A stretch of DNA of 64,000 nucleotides from Nematopogon swammerdamellus (taxonomy: Eukaryota > Arthropoda > Insecta > Lepidoptera > Adelidae), in contig OX336345.1 of NCBI GenBank assembly GCA_946902875.1, positions 19,375,395 through 19,439,394 on the forward strand, given 5' to 3'. Shown one piece after another: positions 31,425-43,002 of this stretch. How positions within the stretch are numbered: position 1 is the stretch's first letter; the number at the start of each line of letters is the position of its first letter. The translations under genes were made by a program, and so were the position numbers. The notes under the pieces are model-generated. The model did not search any database and had not been told where the DNA came from. It saw nothing but the letters and a program-made list of their open reading frames with translations.

Positions 31425-31893
31425 TTCATTTATTATCATTTACATATTTACATTAATTTTAAATATACAGATTATAAAAATACACCACATATACTCAAAA
31501 TTAATATAAAAATAATAAACGGAATACCGCCGGCGGCGGCGGGAGGCAAGCCTCCAAGCACACCGGCGGGTGCAGGCCGTGGCTACGGAGCTCTCCGAGA
31601 CGACGCGAGGCAAGCTACGAGCGATAGGTGGTGGTACTAGACACGTAGGCCACCACCACCCCCATCTCGGAGAGCTCCGTATCCGCCGGACCGGCGACGT
31701 CGTCGCGCAGCTCTTTTAAACTTCTTCCTCTTCGCGCGCGCGTCGCCTGATGTTCGCACAGCACCACCGGTAGCGGGGGCACTAGACGGGACGTGAAGTC
31801 CCGATGACCCCAAGCTGGCCGATGGTGGACGTCGCCCTCACCGTAGATGTTGTGGCTCGGCCGACGTCAACGCTTCATCTTCGCCGTCGATTA
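31425..31893 (-). mobile_element. R4/Dong-like non-LTR element, 3' end, copy 4
   Basis: Inverted near-identical copy of 515-1003, with the tail (ATT)n at 31421-31440 on the plus strand. Together with copies 1-3 it shows a GC-rich 3' region and TAA-type tail as family traits. Confidence 0.6.
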
Positions 31894-32165
31894 CTTACGA
31901 TTTTATTACTTTAGTTAGAGTTTGTCACACCAATGTATTACCGTTTTTAAGATAGAGTAAAAACAAATACGTCCAAAACACGTTTCTTGTATGAGGAGCC
32001 CCTGCATTTTTTACTTTTTCTGTTTTTATATACTCGTATGTTCGATAGGATATCCGCGATAATCACAGATATAAACAGGAACAAAAAATTTCAACCAGCT
32101 ACCGATTACGATTTTTTTTTGTTTTTTGTTGAAAACGCGACATCTGGCGCCGAGCCACCCATGAG

Positions 32166-32450
32166 TGTCTAACGACGCCCATGGATATTCGGTGGTATTC
32201 GGGGGTTGCGAATGCCATGCCGGCCTGACAGGTGCCTATTCTCGCCCCTCTTGAAGGACCCGAGACTGTACTTGGGGGGAAATATGCGGGCTGGGAGTGC
32301 GCTCCAGAGTTTACCGGTTCTGTAGAGGAAAGATCTGCAGAACCGGTTAGTACGCAACCGCGGTAAGTCCAGCGTGTAGGGATGCATACCCTGTTCAGAG
32401 CCAACATCACAGATGAAGCAGCTGATGTAGCCAAACATATCAGATTCCAC
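32166..32450 (-). pseudogene. Jockey/CR1-group LINE C-terminus, second family
   Basis: Reads MHPYTLDLPRLRTNRFCRSF, LYRTGKLWSALPARIFPPKY and SLGSFKRGENRHLSGRHGIR, ending HGRR. Matches 20236-20575. Upstream it joins a SINE-tail-like piece near 32400-32450. Confidence 0.7.
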
Positions 32451-33185
32451 AAAAAACCAACCAAAAGCGCATCAAGTTACGATAGTCATTAACACTTAAA
32501 AGCCGGAGAGCCTCTCGCGGTAGTGAAAAGGATCAAAATGGACACAAAACAAATTGCGGCCGACTCCAATAAATAAATACGAACAACGCCCAGCGCGCCT
32601 CCTTCATTATCCACTCATATTAAGGCGGTGACAAACGCCAAATACGCAAAACATGCAAAAAGTGCGACAAAGAAGGTCCAAAACTGACCAATTGACACAC
32701 ATTCAGAAAATTAAAAAAATACCAACCTATATTTTGGTTCCTTACCAACAAAGTGCATTGCTGGTTTTTTTAATAATGAGTAAAAGTAAGTAATAAACAT
32801 AAAATTAAAAATATATAAAAAAAGCATGAATTTTTGAAAATCTGTGTATGTGTGTATTATTACAATTTTACAATACCACCGATTCAAAGGTCACAAAGCT
32901 CTGAGAAAACTCTATTCAATTTTTTTTATTATTTTATCCACGAAAGGAGATAAAAATAAAAAACAAAAAACGCCTACATGAAATTATTGACGTAATTCTT
33001 CAGTCGGAAGGGTAAAATTTTTGCCTTCGTCAATTTAGCAGGCACTTCAATACTAGATACAATTTTAGTTCCGGGCTCGCTTGCTCGCTCCTGCCCTGCT
33101 GCGCCCGCGTGTCGGTCGTCATTTCTGTCTTCTGTGTTTGGATCGAATGGAAAAAAGATAGGTAGGTTAGGTATATTTGTACCGT
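32451..33185. other. AT-rich, no supported gene
   Basis: Includes 'aaaaagtgcgacaaagaagg' near 32655. No repeats recognised. Confidence 0.4.
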
Positions 33186-33258
33186 GTGGGATGGTAATTT
33201 AAAATAATAGCCCCACTGCATCTCTCCCCGTGCATGTCGTAAAAGGCGACTGAGGGAT
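33186..33258 (+). repeat. gtcgtaaaaggcgac repeat fragment
   Basis: 'agccccactgcatctctccc' and 'catgtcgtaaaaggcgactg', as in the other copies. It abuts a SINE tail. Confidence 0.6.
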
Positions 33259-33410
33259 TTTTTTATGTAAACTGACACAGTTTGCTATATCACCTATAAC
33301 ATCCGTGATGTCAGCCCATAACACCGGGTGAACTTAGGTGCCATGTCAGTGCTTCCCTTTGGTCGTGCCGGCTACACTAAACTGGACGGAAAATACAAAC
33401 TATTTCGGGA
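33259..33410 (-). repeat. 5S-type SINE tail, minus strand
   Basis: 'aactgacacagtttgctata', 'gatgtcagcccataacaccg' and 'actaaactggacggaaaa'. Forms an inverted pair with 33426-33558. Confidence 0.65.
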
Positions 33411-33425
33411 TATGACTCCCTTCTT

Positions 33426-33558
33426 TTTTTCCGTCCAGTTCAGTGAAGCCGGTACGACCGAAGAAAAGCACTGACATAGCACCTACTTCACCAGTTGTTA
33501 CGAGCTGACATCTCGGATGTTGTATTGTAGGTGATGTTGCCACCGTGTCATTTTCCGT
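33426..33558 (+). repeat. 5S-type SINE tail, plus strand
   Basis: 'ttccgtccagttcagtgaag' through 'gatgttgtattgtaggtgat'. Only about 15 bases separate it from the inverted partner, so a transcript could form a stem over about 130 bases. Confidence 0.65.
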
Positions 33559-33769
33559 ACCATTATACAGTACGACCGTATCAGTAATATCTCTCTTCTG
33601 TGGTATCTATCAGTATACGCTCCGGTACGTAACTTGACGGGGCGTTATACGCATGGCTTTCGTTGGTATAACCACAGAATAACTAATAGGTACTGTGGTA
33701 TAACGCTGTCTGCGCTTGAGATGCAAGGACTATAGAACCGTGCCTAAATAAAAGTAGCCTAGCAACAGC

Positions 33770-33995
33770 GGCGCGCTGCGGAGCGGGGGCGGCGGCGGCG
33801 GGGGCACTGTGGTGGCGCGGAGCGGAGACGACGCGGCGGCGCGGCGCGGCGCGGAGGAGCGGCGGCGCGGCGCGGAGGAGCAGCTTGTTATTGCTTGCTT
33901 GCATGCGTGAGTGGCACGCTGCTACTGAGTTACCGCACCGCACCGCACCCCACCGCACCGTGCCATGCTGCCGCCGCGCGCGCCGCGCGCGCCGG
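33770..33995. promoter_or_regulatory. GC-rich island, possible promoter or first exon
   Basis: Extremely GC- and CpG-rich relative to the surrounding AT-rich sequence, with repeated ggcggcg and gcaccgcacc words. A gtgagt donor-like site follows at 33905. No ORF has plausible composition. It may be the 5' end of a host gene lying to the right, or simple GC repeat. Confidence 0.35.
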
Positions 33996-34000
33996 CCGGT

Positions 34001-34267
34001 ACCTATGTTGCTATGATATTTGCCATACATACCTAAATTCCTATCTACCTATTACCTACCTACCTATTTTTATTTTAGTTTTCATCGATAGTCTATTTAG
34101 AGGTTTATAAAAAGTGGTAAGTACATGAACTAAAATAATTTGGAAAAAATTACAATAAAATGTTATTTAGGTAAAATAATAAAAAATAAAAAATTAGAAT
34201 CACGCATCAGTTACATAAGCCACAATCATTTTAATAATTAAAATAATAAAAAAGCAAAAAAAAAAAC
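34001..34267. other. AT-rich spacer
   Basis: Short cctac repeats at 34030-34065; nothing else recognised. Confidence 0.4.
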
Positions 34268-34345
34268 ATACGAAAGTGGGATTCGAACCCCGAACCATCA
34301 ACTCTTTAGGCTGATAGCGACAAACTACGCTAAATGTGACTTGAA
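34268..34345 (-). other. tRNA-like segment (pol III box A/B pattern)
   Basis: The minus strand has tagcgtagtttgtcg as a weak box A and ggggttcgaatcccactttc as a strong box B and T-arm. No acceptor stem of seven pairs was found, so it is more likely a tRNA-derived relic than a functional tRNA. Confidence 0.35.
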
Positions 34346-34573
34346 CGTGCGAAGCGAAATTAGCAGTCGCATGGTACATTATGTAGAATTCCCGAATGCT
34401 CAAGGTCGTTGGCGTTTGTCACGGCCTTAAATCGCAATTCGCTTTCCGTTGCGCCGGGGATCGAAGCGAGATACCTCGCGAATTAACCGGTTGTTCTGTA
34501 TCGTGCGGTGCGACGACTCAATTATGCAATAAATGTAATTTTACCAACACCAACACCCTATAGAAAACATCAA

Positions 34574-34925
34574 GCGGCGGGTGGCCGAGTGGTTTGGGCA
34601 TCGGCTTCTCATGCGAGAGGTTCGAGCTTCAAATCAGGTCGGCGTGTACCAATGAGTTTTTTTTCTGACAAAAAAATGTACGTGCATTCACTGTTCGGAA
34701 CCGGTGTAAAACTGTAGGTCCCATCCCTTGCCCTTTACTAGGTGGTAGGCTCAAATTGCAGCCGATTGGGTTGGTACTACAGTACTGGATGTAATATGGC
34801 CGCATAGCAGCCTCGGCTCCAGGGAAGTCTCCGGTATGGCGCCTACCTTCTCGGAGGTGATGGTGGTCGGAGCATGTGCTTTAGCCCCTCCGACTCAGCC
34901 GCCCATATCCGATTACATAAAAGAA
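34574..34925 (+). repeat. tRNA-derived SINE, full length
   Basis: Same head as 23027 (identical first 45 bases), with a changed box B (gagcttcaaatc), the shared central block and the tail ending 'cgattacataaaagaaa'. Slightly shorter because of small deletions in the tail. Confidence 0.75.
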
Positions 34926-35581
34926 AATGTATTGCTCCATAAAATAAAATAAAAATACTGAAATTTTTCCTCAAATAAAACGCATAGTAAATTGATACAT
35001 ACTCGTAACATGAGGTGCAGAGTCATGGTTATCACTTGAATAGATTTCCCAGCTAACCTTTCTTTAGATGTTTTAGACGTGTAAGTAGAAAGGCTGAAGT
35101 AAAAAGACGAACAATTCTCAGATGGGTTCAAAAACGATAACCTTTGATTTCAACGCACAAGTAATTTGTCATTTGCTAGGTATTTATTTAAACTGGCACA
35201 GCTTTGGTATCTTCGTATCGTTGAGAGTTTTAAAGATTTCGATTTCATTTTCTTCTGGACAATATTAATCCTCTTGATTAATAATGTTATATTAAGAGAA
35301 CGCAATTACTCACACACTTTTTATATCTTGCAGCTCATTTCGCGATCAGACAACATACATGACACTGCCACTAGGTAAACTGAAGCAACCGAACAGAGAT
35401 AGAGATTATTCGAAACTTCCGTGTTAGAACGTCACAACATGTGTGTTTTAAATTGCGCCTACTGTAAGTAAATAAACATTTCTTTCTTTCTTCTCTCCTT
35501 ACAGATTGATATCATTAACACGAAGAGCTGCAGCTTCCACGGCCCTCGCATCTCACATCTAAGAGGCCGATAGCGTTCCTT
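34926..35581. other. Unassigned; contains a strong splice-acceptor-like site
   Basis: At about 35480-35505 a pyrimidine tract (tttctttcttctctccttac) is followed by AG, a good acceptor form, but no confident exon follows. Otherwise AT-rich. Confidence 0.35.
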
Positions 35582-36172
35582 CTATTCGCTAAGTGGTCGA
35601 AAATGGTTCGTTTTATTTATGTCTTCATAGCGCGGTGCGATCTCCTCATCTTCTCTAATTACCGACTCCCGACCTCTGACAAAAACACTAATCGCACTTC
35701 TTCGCCGCCGCTTACACACATCAACCTTAATCGTTTTCACTTGCAATCCATTTTCAACTTTAACTATATAAACATTGAGTTCATGTTCGATTATAGTGTA
35801 TTCTTCGATATGATATTCTTTCGCAAATACAAATTCGAAATTCAAAGTTTGAAACGCGACATTTGCAACTTGGTCTGTGTTTACATTTTGCGCTTTATTG
35901 CGTTTTCTTTTGAGTTAATTTACATCATCTGCTAGGACTTCATAGATTCTTTTTGGATTGATGCGCGCGAGCGCATACCTCGTTGCAGTGATAATGAGTG
36001 CTTGCGGCGCGGCGGATGCCGGTGTAGTGGCATCGTTCGCTAAAGCATCGATCTTTTGTCGGGCGATACTGAGGTCGTTTTTGCTGATGGTCTGATAAAA
36101 TGCGGCGCGATGTTCACACCTTGTAGGGCGCGACGACCTCTGAGTGACTCCTGTCCTGCATGTGCTTCGCAA
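35582..36172 (-). other. Two adjacent minus-strand open stretches, unassigned
   Basis: 36172-35915 reads with TISKNDLSIARQKIDALAND and ALARINPKRIYEVLADD; 35845-35582 reads with EYHIEEYTIIEHELNVYIVK. Composition is more protein-like than most open frames here and the two are almost contiguous but in different frames. They could be remnants of one retroelement or host exon. No domain recognised. Confidence 0.25.
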
Positions 36173-36686
36173 AGATCTTTGTTGGTTCGTCTTTGAGTAT
36201 GAATGACCTAGAAAGATTTGAGGTCACTTAATTTCTTTTTATTTATTTTATTTATTTATTTATTTTCGATTACATCTTACATGATAAGAACAGTTTTTGT
36301 CTCTTAAACTAAACATAGTTTGTTTTTTAAGAGCACAACATAAGTAGGTAAATTAAACGGCTTATCTTATAGAGGACTTATCTACTATGTAATGAATTAT
36401 TTACCTTATTTTAATATTTTAAAGTGTAATGTGAATGTATGTATATATATATGTGTGTGTGAGGGTGTATTGGTTGTGTGAGAGGTTGTGAGGATGTATG
36501 CATGTGTGTGTGAAGGAATGTGAATGTTTATACATTGTAATTTTTTGTTAATCTAAAGTGCATGTGTACCTAATTTTAAATGTGTTCTAGCACAGGAGTG
36601 TGCGTGATGGCATGGCAAAGGTGAAGGCGTGTGATTGTATGTGTATGGGGAAGGTGGGGTATATAATACTATGACAAATTATTACT

Positions 36687-39600
36687 TCAGGACAATATAT
36701 TAAACAGCTGCTCAGTCTCTGCATAGTTAAGGTTTATTAAGTAATTATGTAGCTGTTTCTTAAGGGTCTTTCCTTGCAACTCTCGTAACTGGCAGACAGT
36801 GTTAATTTTGTTACAGAGATAAGGTGCCAAAAAAGGTAAAAATCTTTGCCCAAATTTGGTTTTAACTTTAGGGACCATGGCATTGTTTCCATACCTAGTG
36901 GCTCGACCCCTTATCCCATGTTTTTCTTTCTTTGCTTCTTTTTCGAGGTTTGGGACGAAAGCAGCCACAACTCTACTAATAAACATTTGTCTTACTGTTA
37001 GAGTGTTAGTTTCGAGATGCAACTCAAACGTATCAGACCGAAAAGGTTTACGGAATAGAACTTTCAATACCGCTCGTTCAGCTCTTTCTAATTCCAGTAG
37101 TTCAGTCTTAGCCGCACCTCCCCAGGCCTTATTGCAATATGTTAAAAGAGACTGACATAGTGCGACGTAGACAATGCGCAGAGTAGCTTGGTTCACTATA
37201 TTTCTTGAAAAAATATATTCTACACTTGAAAAAATATATTAACCTCCTTATCCGCCCAGACAACTGAGCGATGTGTTGTTTCCAACATAATCTGTTATCA
37301 ATAAGGACGCCTAGATATTTTACATGCTCCACTCTTTCCAGCGTTATGTCTGATGAGTGCTCTGAAGATTCAGTAACGGATGTAGTGTTTGTGTATTTGC
37401 GAGACTGAATCTGCAGTTTAAGTGTGTGTGGTGCAAGTGATGCTTTTGTCATATTAAAACATATATATTTGGTTTTTCCACTATTCATTGTCAGCAGATT
37501 TTTGTCTAACCAGTTTTTGACCGACATTATCCCATTCTGAGCTAATATAAAAACTTCCTCCCAGTCTTTTGCAACAAAATTTAATACAGTGTCATCCGCG
37601 AAAGTTGTTATTTTTCCTCCAGCAATATTCATGTCACATAATTCGTTTATATAAATTAGAAACAAGACAGGTCCCAAAACACTGCCTTGTGGGACACCAT
37701 ATTTGATATCACTCGAATCACTTAAAATTTCACCTATCCTGACACGCTGTGATCTGCCCGTTAGGTAACTACGAAACCACTCTAAGTTTATTCCTTTTAC
37801 CCCTAATTTTTCTAGCTTTTTAAGTAGTAATGGATGTGAAACAGTGTCAAATGCTTTGGCTAGGTCAATAAACACTGACATAGCTTTTCTACCGTTATCA
37901 AGGTCGTCAGCTATATTGTTTACTAGTTTCAGCACTGCATCTTCAGTAGACCGGCCCTCTCTAAAACCATATTGGTTGGATGAAATTAGATTGTTCTTTT
38001 CCAAATAAGTTGTTAAACGTGTTTTTACAATTTTTTCGATGATTTTAGAGAAGATCGGCAACAGAGATATAGGTCTGTAATTCCCTGGTTCCTTTGTGTC
38101 TCCTTGCTTATGTATTGGGCAGATTAATGATTTTTTCAAGGCATTTGGGAATACACCTGTGCCTAAGCTCAAATTACATAAATAAGTTATTGGTTCTATA
38201 AGAAACGCTATGGTGTTCTTCACAAATGTATTTGTTATGCCTTCCCACCCAGGTGAACTATCAGATTTTAGTTGTGTGATTATTTTGTAGATTTCTATTT
38301 CCTCAGCAGGGCACATGAACAGAAGGGGAGTAAAGCCATTATTTTCGCCTGCTTGTATTTCCGTTAGTTCTTTTTCCGTCATATTTAACAAGGTGAGAGT
38401 ATTCTGAGCTAATTTATTTCCAACTGAGGTGAAGAAGTTATTAAATGAGTTAAGCGTGGTTCTTGCTTTTGTGTGTTCTTCATTAGCCACCATATTTAGT
38501 AATGAACTCTCACATGTGGGGCCAACATTAGCAGCTTCTTTCATAATTTGCCATACTTTTCTCGCATTATGTTGATTTTGATTGAAGCGTTGAGTGAAAT
38601 GGTTGTTCCTAGATGTAGTTACGGCTTGGTTACATGTGTTTCTATATGTTCTATACTTATGCTGCAAGTAAAAGTTGTGGGGTTCAAGCTTGGCTTGAAC
38701 ATGTAAACGATCTCTGGTATGTATGCACTTAAGAAGGGACGGTGTTATCCAGTCTCTATATGATCTGGCTGCTTTAGGAGTTGTATGATAGGTTGTATGT
38801 TTATGTATAATATTTTGCAATATTGATATAAATTTGTCCATTGCGATGTTTACGTCAGTTTGTTCTAAAATTGGTGTCCAAGCAGTGACATTAATGCTTT
38901 CAATTAAAGTTTTAAAATTGATTTTCTTCGTAATTTTTGGCTGCTTGCTGATTTTTTTTTGTTCCTTATGTAAGGTAGCTAGTATGGGATAATGATCAGT
39001 AATGGGAGTTTCACAGACCATTGTCGCTATTTTATATGAAGATTTGATCATGTAATGATCGAGACATGAGTTTTCCCTCGTTGGATAAGTAAGGGTGGGA
39101 TAAAGCCCTAGTTCCGCACACATGCAAATATATCTATTCGATCTAGGATCTTTATTATTGCTCGATATATCTATGTTCATGTCGCCAGTTAAGACTATGG
39201 ACTTGCATACTTTGAGTCGGCCGACTGTATCTTGTAGAGAATTCAGGAAATGTGTAACATCATAAACAGAGGGAGATCTATACACCGCAAGAAGTGCACA
39301 GTCATTACCAATACGAACTAAAATACAGTTCGCGTCCGCTAAGGCAGGCTCCTCGACCTGCAGCCCTAGCTCACTCTTAGCATAGACGACGACTCCGTCA
39401 TTTTGTCTTGTATGTTTTGTGGTGTTGTATACTTTATACCCCGGTAAGTATTTAGGTATGTAGTTATCACTGTTTATCCAACACTCAGTCAATATTATGA
39501 AGTCAAAGGGCACACCAAGCCGACTCAACAGTACTAAAAGATTGTTGAAGTTTTGGTTGATACTACGAATATTTACTGTTAGGAATTTCAAAGTATTCTT

Positions 39601-39708
39601 TTTTCTAAAATATATTTTACAACCTTCTGGATCTAGGACCCTATATGACTGTACAACATTGTCATTATCAATGGCAGTGCCAAAGTCTTCATGATTAAGT
39701 TCTGGCAT
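36687..39708 (-). pseudogene. LINE ORF2: AP endonuclease plus reverse transcriptase, one frameshift
   Basis: About 1,000 codons. Residues 41-245 are an apurinic-type endonuclease (LTVNIRSI, ILTECWI, VYRSP, LTGDMNID, ITDHYPI supply the expected N, E, R, D/N and DH positions). Residues 525-820 are the reverse transcriptase: YRPISLL, FIDLAKAFDTV (motif A), GVPQGSVLGP, FADD at 703-706 (catalytic), KYLGVLID. Near 37204-37240 a 16-base partial duplication (cttgaaaaaatatatt twice) shifts the frame; the C-terminus continues from 37196 as TLRIVYVALCQSLLTYCNKA and ends NILS-stop at 36687. Apart from that the ORF is intact, which implies a young copy or a sequencing error. Confidence 0.85.
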
Positions 39709-40402
39709 TTTTACTAATTGTGTGAGTAGGTAATAATAAACAGGTTATAATAAATTTGATTAGTTTGTGTGGTGGCTGTTGTTTGATGGATGCAAAGTGA
39801 TTATATATATTGTATTTAATTTTATTGTTAATATGCTTTGTTTGTAACTTGTATTTTATGTATACATGTATAAGTATTTTAATTTTGTTTATATGTTTAT
39901 TTGAGTGTGTATATTTTTGTATGAGATACAGTGTAAAATATGTGACATTATGTAAGTAAATTTCTGTGCGTCTTTGGTAACATTCAGCACACCTTTTCCC
40001 TGCACACAATGATATTTTAATCTTACTAGCTAAACCCTTATCTAAGAAATTCAAGTTTTTTGGTACTTTTATATACACATCCCACTTTATATTATCGCTA
40101 AGTAATATTAATACTATAAAATGGTAAGAACATTTTCCTGCAAACAATGTATTTTCAAAATAGCTAGCTAAAATATCAGTTATTAATTTCGAATTTAGTG
40201 AATACGGTTCACATTTCATATTCAATTTAGGTAAAATAAAACATAAAAAATTGTGAAAATACATATTTCCTACACACGATTTTATAAACTTACGGGCTAC
40301 ATTCGTAATTAAGGCTAAATTCGTAATTACTAATTTGGAGTTTATCTGTACTTTTTTAAGCAGTTCACACTTCATATTTTTCATGTTTGAAACTAAAAAC
40401 AA
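39695..40402 (-). other. Open frame with three degenerate repeats upstream of LINE ORF2
   Basis: 235 codons overlapping the ORF2 start by a few bases, in a different frame, which is a common ORF1/ORF2 layout. It shows no gag, esterase or zinc-knuckle signature. It has three related units, each with a hydrophobic-basic stretch and a core such as SCVGNMYFHNF, LFAGKCSYHF and LCAGKRCAECY. It might be a divergent ORF1 or merely an open 5' spacer of repeated DNA. Confidence 0.35.
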
Positions 40403-40443
40403 ATTAAAATAACATTTATAGAATTTCTTCTTTATATTTGTGA

Positions 40444-40572
40444 TTATTTTCTCGTCGGTTGGTCTAGTTCCTTGCTGACCTTTAAAAAATCCTTTTCATC
40501 GCGCACTTCTATCACCCTCGATGTAGCTTTAGCACCTTTTAGTTTTATAATATCTCTGTGATCGACGAAAGA
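40444..40572 (-). pseudogene. Possible LINE ORF1 C-terminal remnant
   Basis: An uninterrupted 42-codon stretch reads DHRDIIKLKGAKATSRVIEV RDEKDFLK VSKELDQPTRK-stop. Composition (charged, no stops) is coding-like and position fits an ORF1 end cut at its 5' side. There is no domain to confirm this. Confidence 0.3.
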
Positions 40573-41271
40573 CTAAAGAACTGCTCATAAAATTTGGCAT
40601 GTACACACACATACTTACATAGATCTGTATTACGTATAGAACTTATAAAGTGCGTACCTACAGCTTGTTTAATTTTTAAGTAGGTAGCTGATGTTAGTTT
40701 ACTGATAATTATTATTTTTTTAAATTGTACATTAATAATAATTAAATGATGGTCGCCCCAGATAATACCCATCAGTTCCAAACTGTTTCAAGTTGAAATG
40801 AAATGATAATGAATACACACACACACACATACAGATAAAAAAACACAATACTGACAAGAAACATTGTTCTAAATGTTTTTAAATAATATGTTCAAGTACA
40901 GGAAATACTTAGTAAAATGGTTCAAGTTCATAAGAAAATTAAAATAAAAAATATCTAATGAACACTCGAGTAAACGCCTAGTTCCAACCAGTTTGTCGTA
41001 AAAGTCACCACCGTGTCGTCGCCACCGTGGCCGCGCGCGGGGACAAGTACAGTGTTGCCATAATATCGTAATTATTGAGCTGTGGCGTGTTCGAATTAAA
41101 TTATAACAGAATGAAATGTTACGAGGCTCATAAATCGAGATAATACAACCTTTCAATATTTATAGCGGCTATAACACCCGCCGACACGGCTTCTGTGCCT
41201 ATACACACCACACCACCACCGGCCGGCTCCTTCCGCACGTCTCTTTGATCACTCCTCTATCTATGTCAATA
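40573..41271. other. No supported gene
   Basis: Contains a (CA)7 run near 40822 and a GC-rich patch at 41000-41060. Small open frames are not supported. Confidence 0.4.
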
Positions 41272-41499
41272 TCTACATATATAAAGGCGGTACTTATGTA
41301 TGTATAGCTTGTGTGCTTATTTAGTATTATGCACTGGCATATTAGCCGCGCAACTAAAACTTCTACTTTTTAAAGTTCCTAGCTCCAAAAAAAGAAATTA
41401 CAAATAAAAAATTGGTTGTCTGTAAAGTCGGTTTACGGACGATAGTTTTACGTGATAACGTCATAAAGAAACACAGCTATAAGAATTACCGTATTTTTT
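41272..41499 (+). mobile_element. Helitron-like 5' fragment
   Basis: Starts tctacatatataaagg and includes 'aattggttgtctgtaaagtc' and 'acggacgatagttttacgtg', words I know as common at the 5' end of lepidopteran Helitron-like elements. No matching 3' end can be attached without overlap with the next element. Confidence 0.4.
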
Positions 41500-41904
41500 C
41501 GTACGGCACCCCTATTCTGCCGTGTTTTGACTAAACCATGCAACCCGGGTTACATGGTTTTGTCGTAATAAGGTTTATTTTACTCTACTTTTCAAGGTCT
41601 ATGACTTAGTCTTGGTGGATTTTCAATATGTGTTTTAATTTCCGAGATTTTCATAGTGGAAAAACCATGTAACCCTAAAACGAAAGATTTTATAATGTCA
41701 ATACCATGCAGCAATGGATGCAGTGTTTAGTCATTATAAATCCCCGTGCGCGCGTCGAAATCATTATAAATGAACCCGGCATCAAATGAATGCATGGTTT
41801 TGTCCCGACAGATAGAGCCACGTTTCCGCGAATGAACGCACTACTTTATTTGATGTTTAAAATGGTTCAGGAACACTTAAAAGAAGAGAGTCTGCCCAAA
41901 TTAA

Positions 41905-42870
41905 CTTGAACGAAGCTGGGTCTTCGGCCTCGCCTTTAGTTACTGTCATCGAGTAGGTTTATAATTTACCTGAACGCAGCTCGGCCTTCGGCCTCGCCCA
42001 TAGTTACTTACTGCCATCGAAAAGGTTTAGCGTTTTTCAGTATACAGCTCGGTTTTCGACGACGCCGTTAGTTACTTACTTTCTTCGAGAAGGTTTATAG
42101 TCTTCCTGAACGATGCTCGGCCTTCGGCCTCGCCCTTTGTTACTTACTTTCTTCAAGAAGGTTTATCCTCTTCCTGAACGCAGCTCGGCCTTCGGCCTCG
42201 CCTATAGTTACTTACTGTCTTCGAGATGGTTTATCGTCTTCCTGAACGCTCGATTCGGCCTCGCCCTTTGTTACTTACGTTCTTCGAAAAGGTTTATTCT
42301 CTTCCTGTACGATGCTCGGCCTTCGGCCTCGCCCTTTGTTACTTACTTTCTTCAAGATGGTTTATCCTCTTCCTGAACGCAGCTCGGCCTTCGGCCTCGC
42401 CTATAGTTACTTACTGTCTTCGAGAAGGTTTATCGTCTTCCTGAACGCAGCTCAGCCTTCGGCCTCGCCCTTTGTTACTTACTTTCTTCAAGGAAGTTTA
42501 TCTTCTTCCTGAACACAGCTCGGCCTTCGGCCTCGCCGTTACTTACTTACTTTCTTTGAGTAGGTTTATCGTCTTCCTGGACGCAGTTCGGCCTTCGGCC
42601 TAGCCCTTAGTTACTTACTTTCTTCGAGAAGGTTTGTTGTCTTCCAGAATGCAGCTCAGCCTGAAGCCTCGCCGTTAGTTACTTACTTTATTTGAGAAAG
42701 TTTATCGTCTACCTTAACGCAGCTCGACCTTGGGCCTCGCCCTTAGTTACTTTCATTGAGAAAAAATATAGTTTACATGAAGTAAACTCCGCCCTCGGCC
42801 TCGCCTTTAGTTAGTCACTTTCTTCGAGACGGTTTATCGTTTACCCGAACCCAGCTCGCCCTTAGTTACT
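41905..42870. repeat. 68 bp minisatellite, about 14 copies
   Basis: Units contain gctcggccttcggcctcgcc followed by tagttacttactttcttcga and ggtttatcgtcttcctgaac. Spacing of the gctcgg word is 68 at most steps (41979, 42047, 42115, 42183, 42382, 42450, 42518). Because 68 is not a multiple of three, the long open frames here rotate and are not genes. Confidence 0.9.
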
Positions 42871-42922
42871 TACTTTCTTCCTTTGAAATACGAATTTTAC
42901 GAAGCCGCGGGCGAAAGCTAGT
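42871..42922 (+). mobile_element. Helitron-like 3' end attached to the satellite
   Basis: 'tgaaatacgaattttacgaa' then gccgcgggcgaaagCTAG followed by T. The single copy at 19440-19872 has one satellite-like unit before the same end, indicating that the array grew from a segment of this element. Confidence 0.6.
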
Positions 42923-43002
42923 GATCTAATAAATTCAATTATTATTTTTTGACAAAATTTTTTACATGTGTTTTACTAATTTGTTTACTGCCCCTATTAA
43001 GT

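Larger units (their letters stand above)
36236..40572 (-). mobile_element. Jockey/CR1-group LINE, most complete element in the window
   Basis: On the minus strand: an ORF1-like end (40572-40444), a spacer with repeated open frame, a long ORF2 (39708-36687) with endonuclease and reverse transcriptase, a 3' untranslated region rich in TG-type words, and an (AAAT)n tail at 36264-36236. The 5' end is not defined and the ORF1 is incomplete, so it is probably 5'-truncated. One frameshift in ORF2 makes it inactive in this sequence. Confidence 0.8.

Noticed and set aside
33683..34030. Ala/Arg-rich 115 codon frame on the minus strand
   Set aside because: It is low-complexity translation of the GC-rich island and overlaps an opposite-strand frame of equal quality.
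35582..36172. LTR-retrotransposon gag gene
   Set aside because: The two open stretches are suggestive, but no zinc knuckle, protease, LTR or primer-binding site was found.
39695..40402. PiggyBac-type C-terminal zinc finger (KRCAECYQRR)
   Set aside because: One short Cys-rich word only; no transposase motifs or TTAA ends nearby, and position fits a LINE 5' region.
42113..42512. Three overlapping frames with LGLRPRPLLLTFF-type repeats
   Set aside because: They are produced by the 68 bp satellite; the period is not a multiple of three so the same peptide appears in rotating frames.
41272..42922. One complete 1.65 kb Helitron
   Set aside because: The 5'-like and CTAG ends fit, but this span would cross one end of the TIR element at 41500-43557, so the two ends are more likely from separate insertions.
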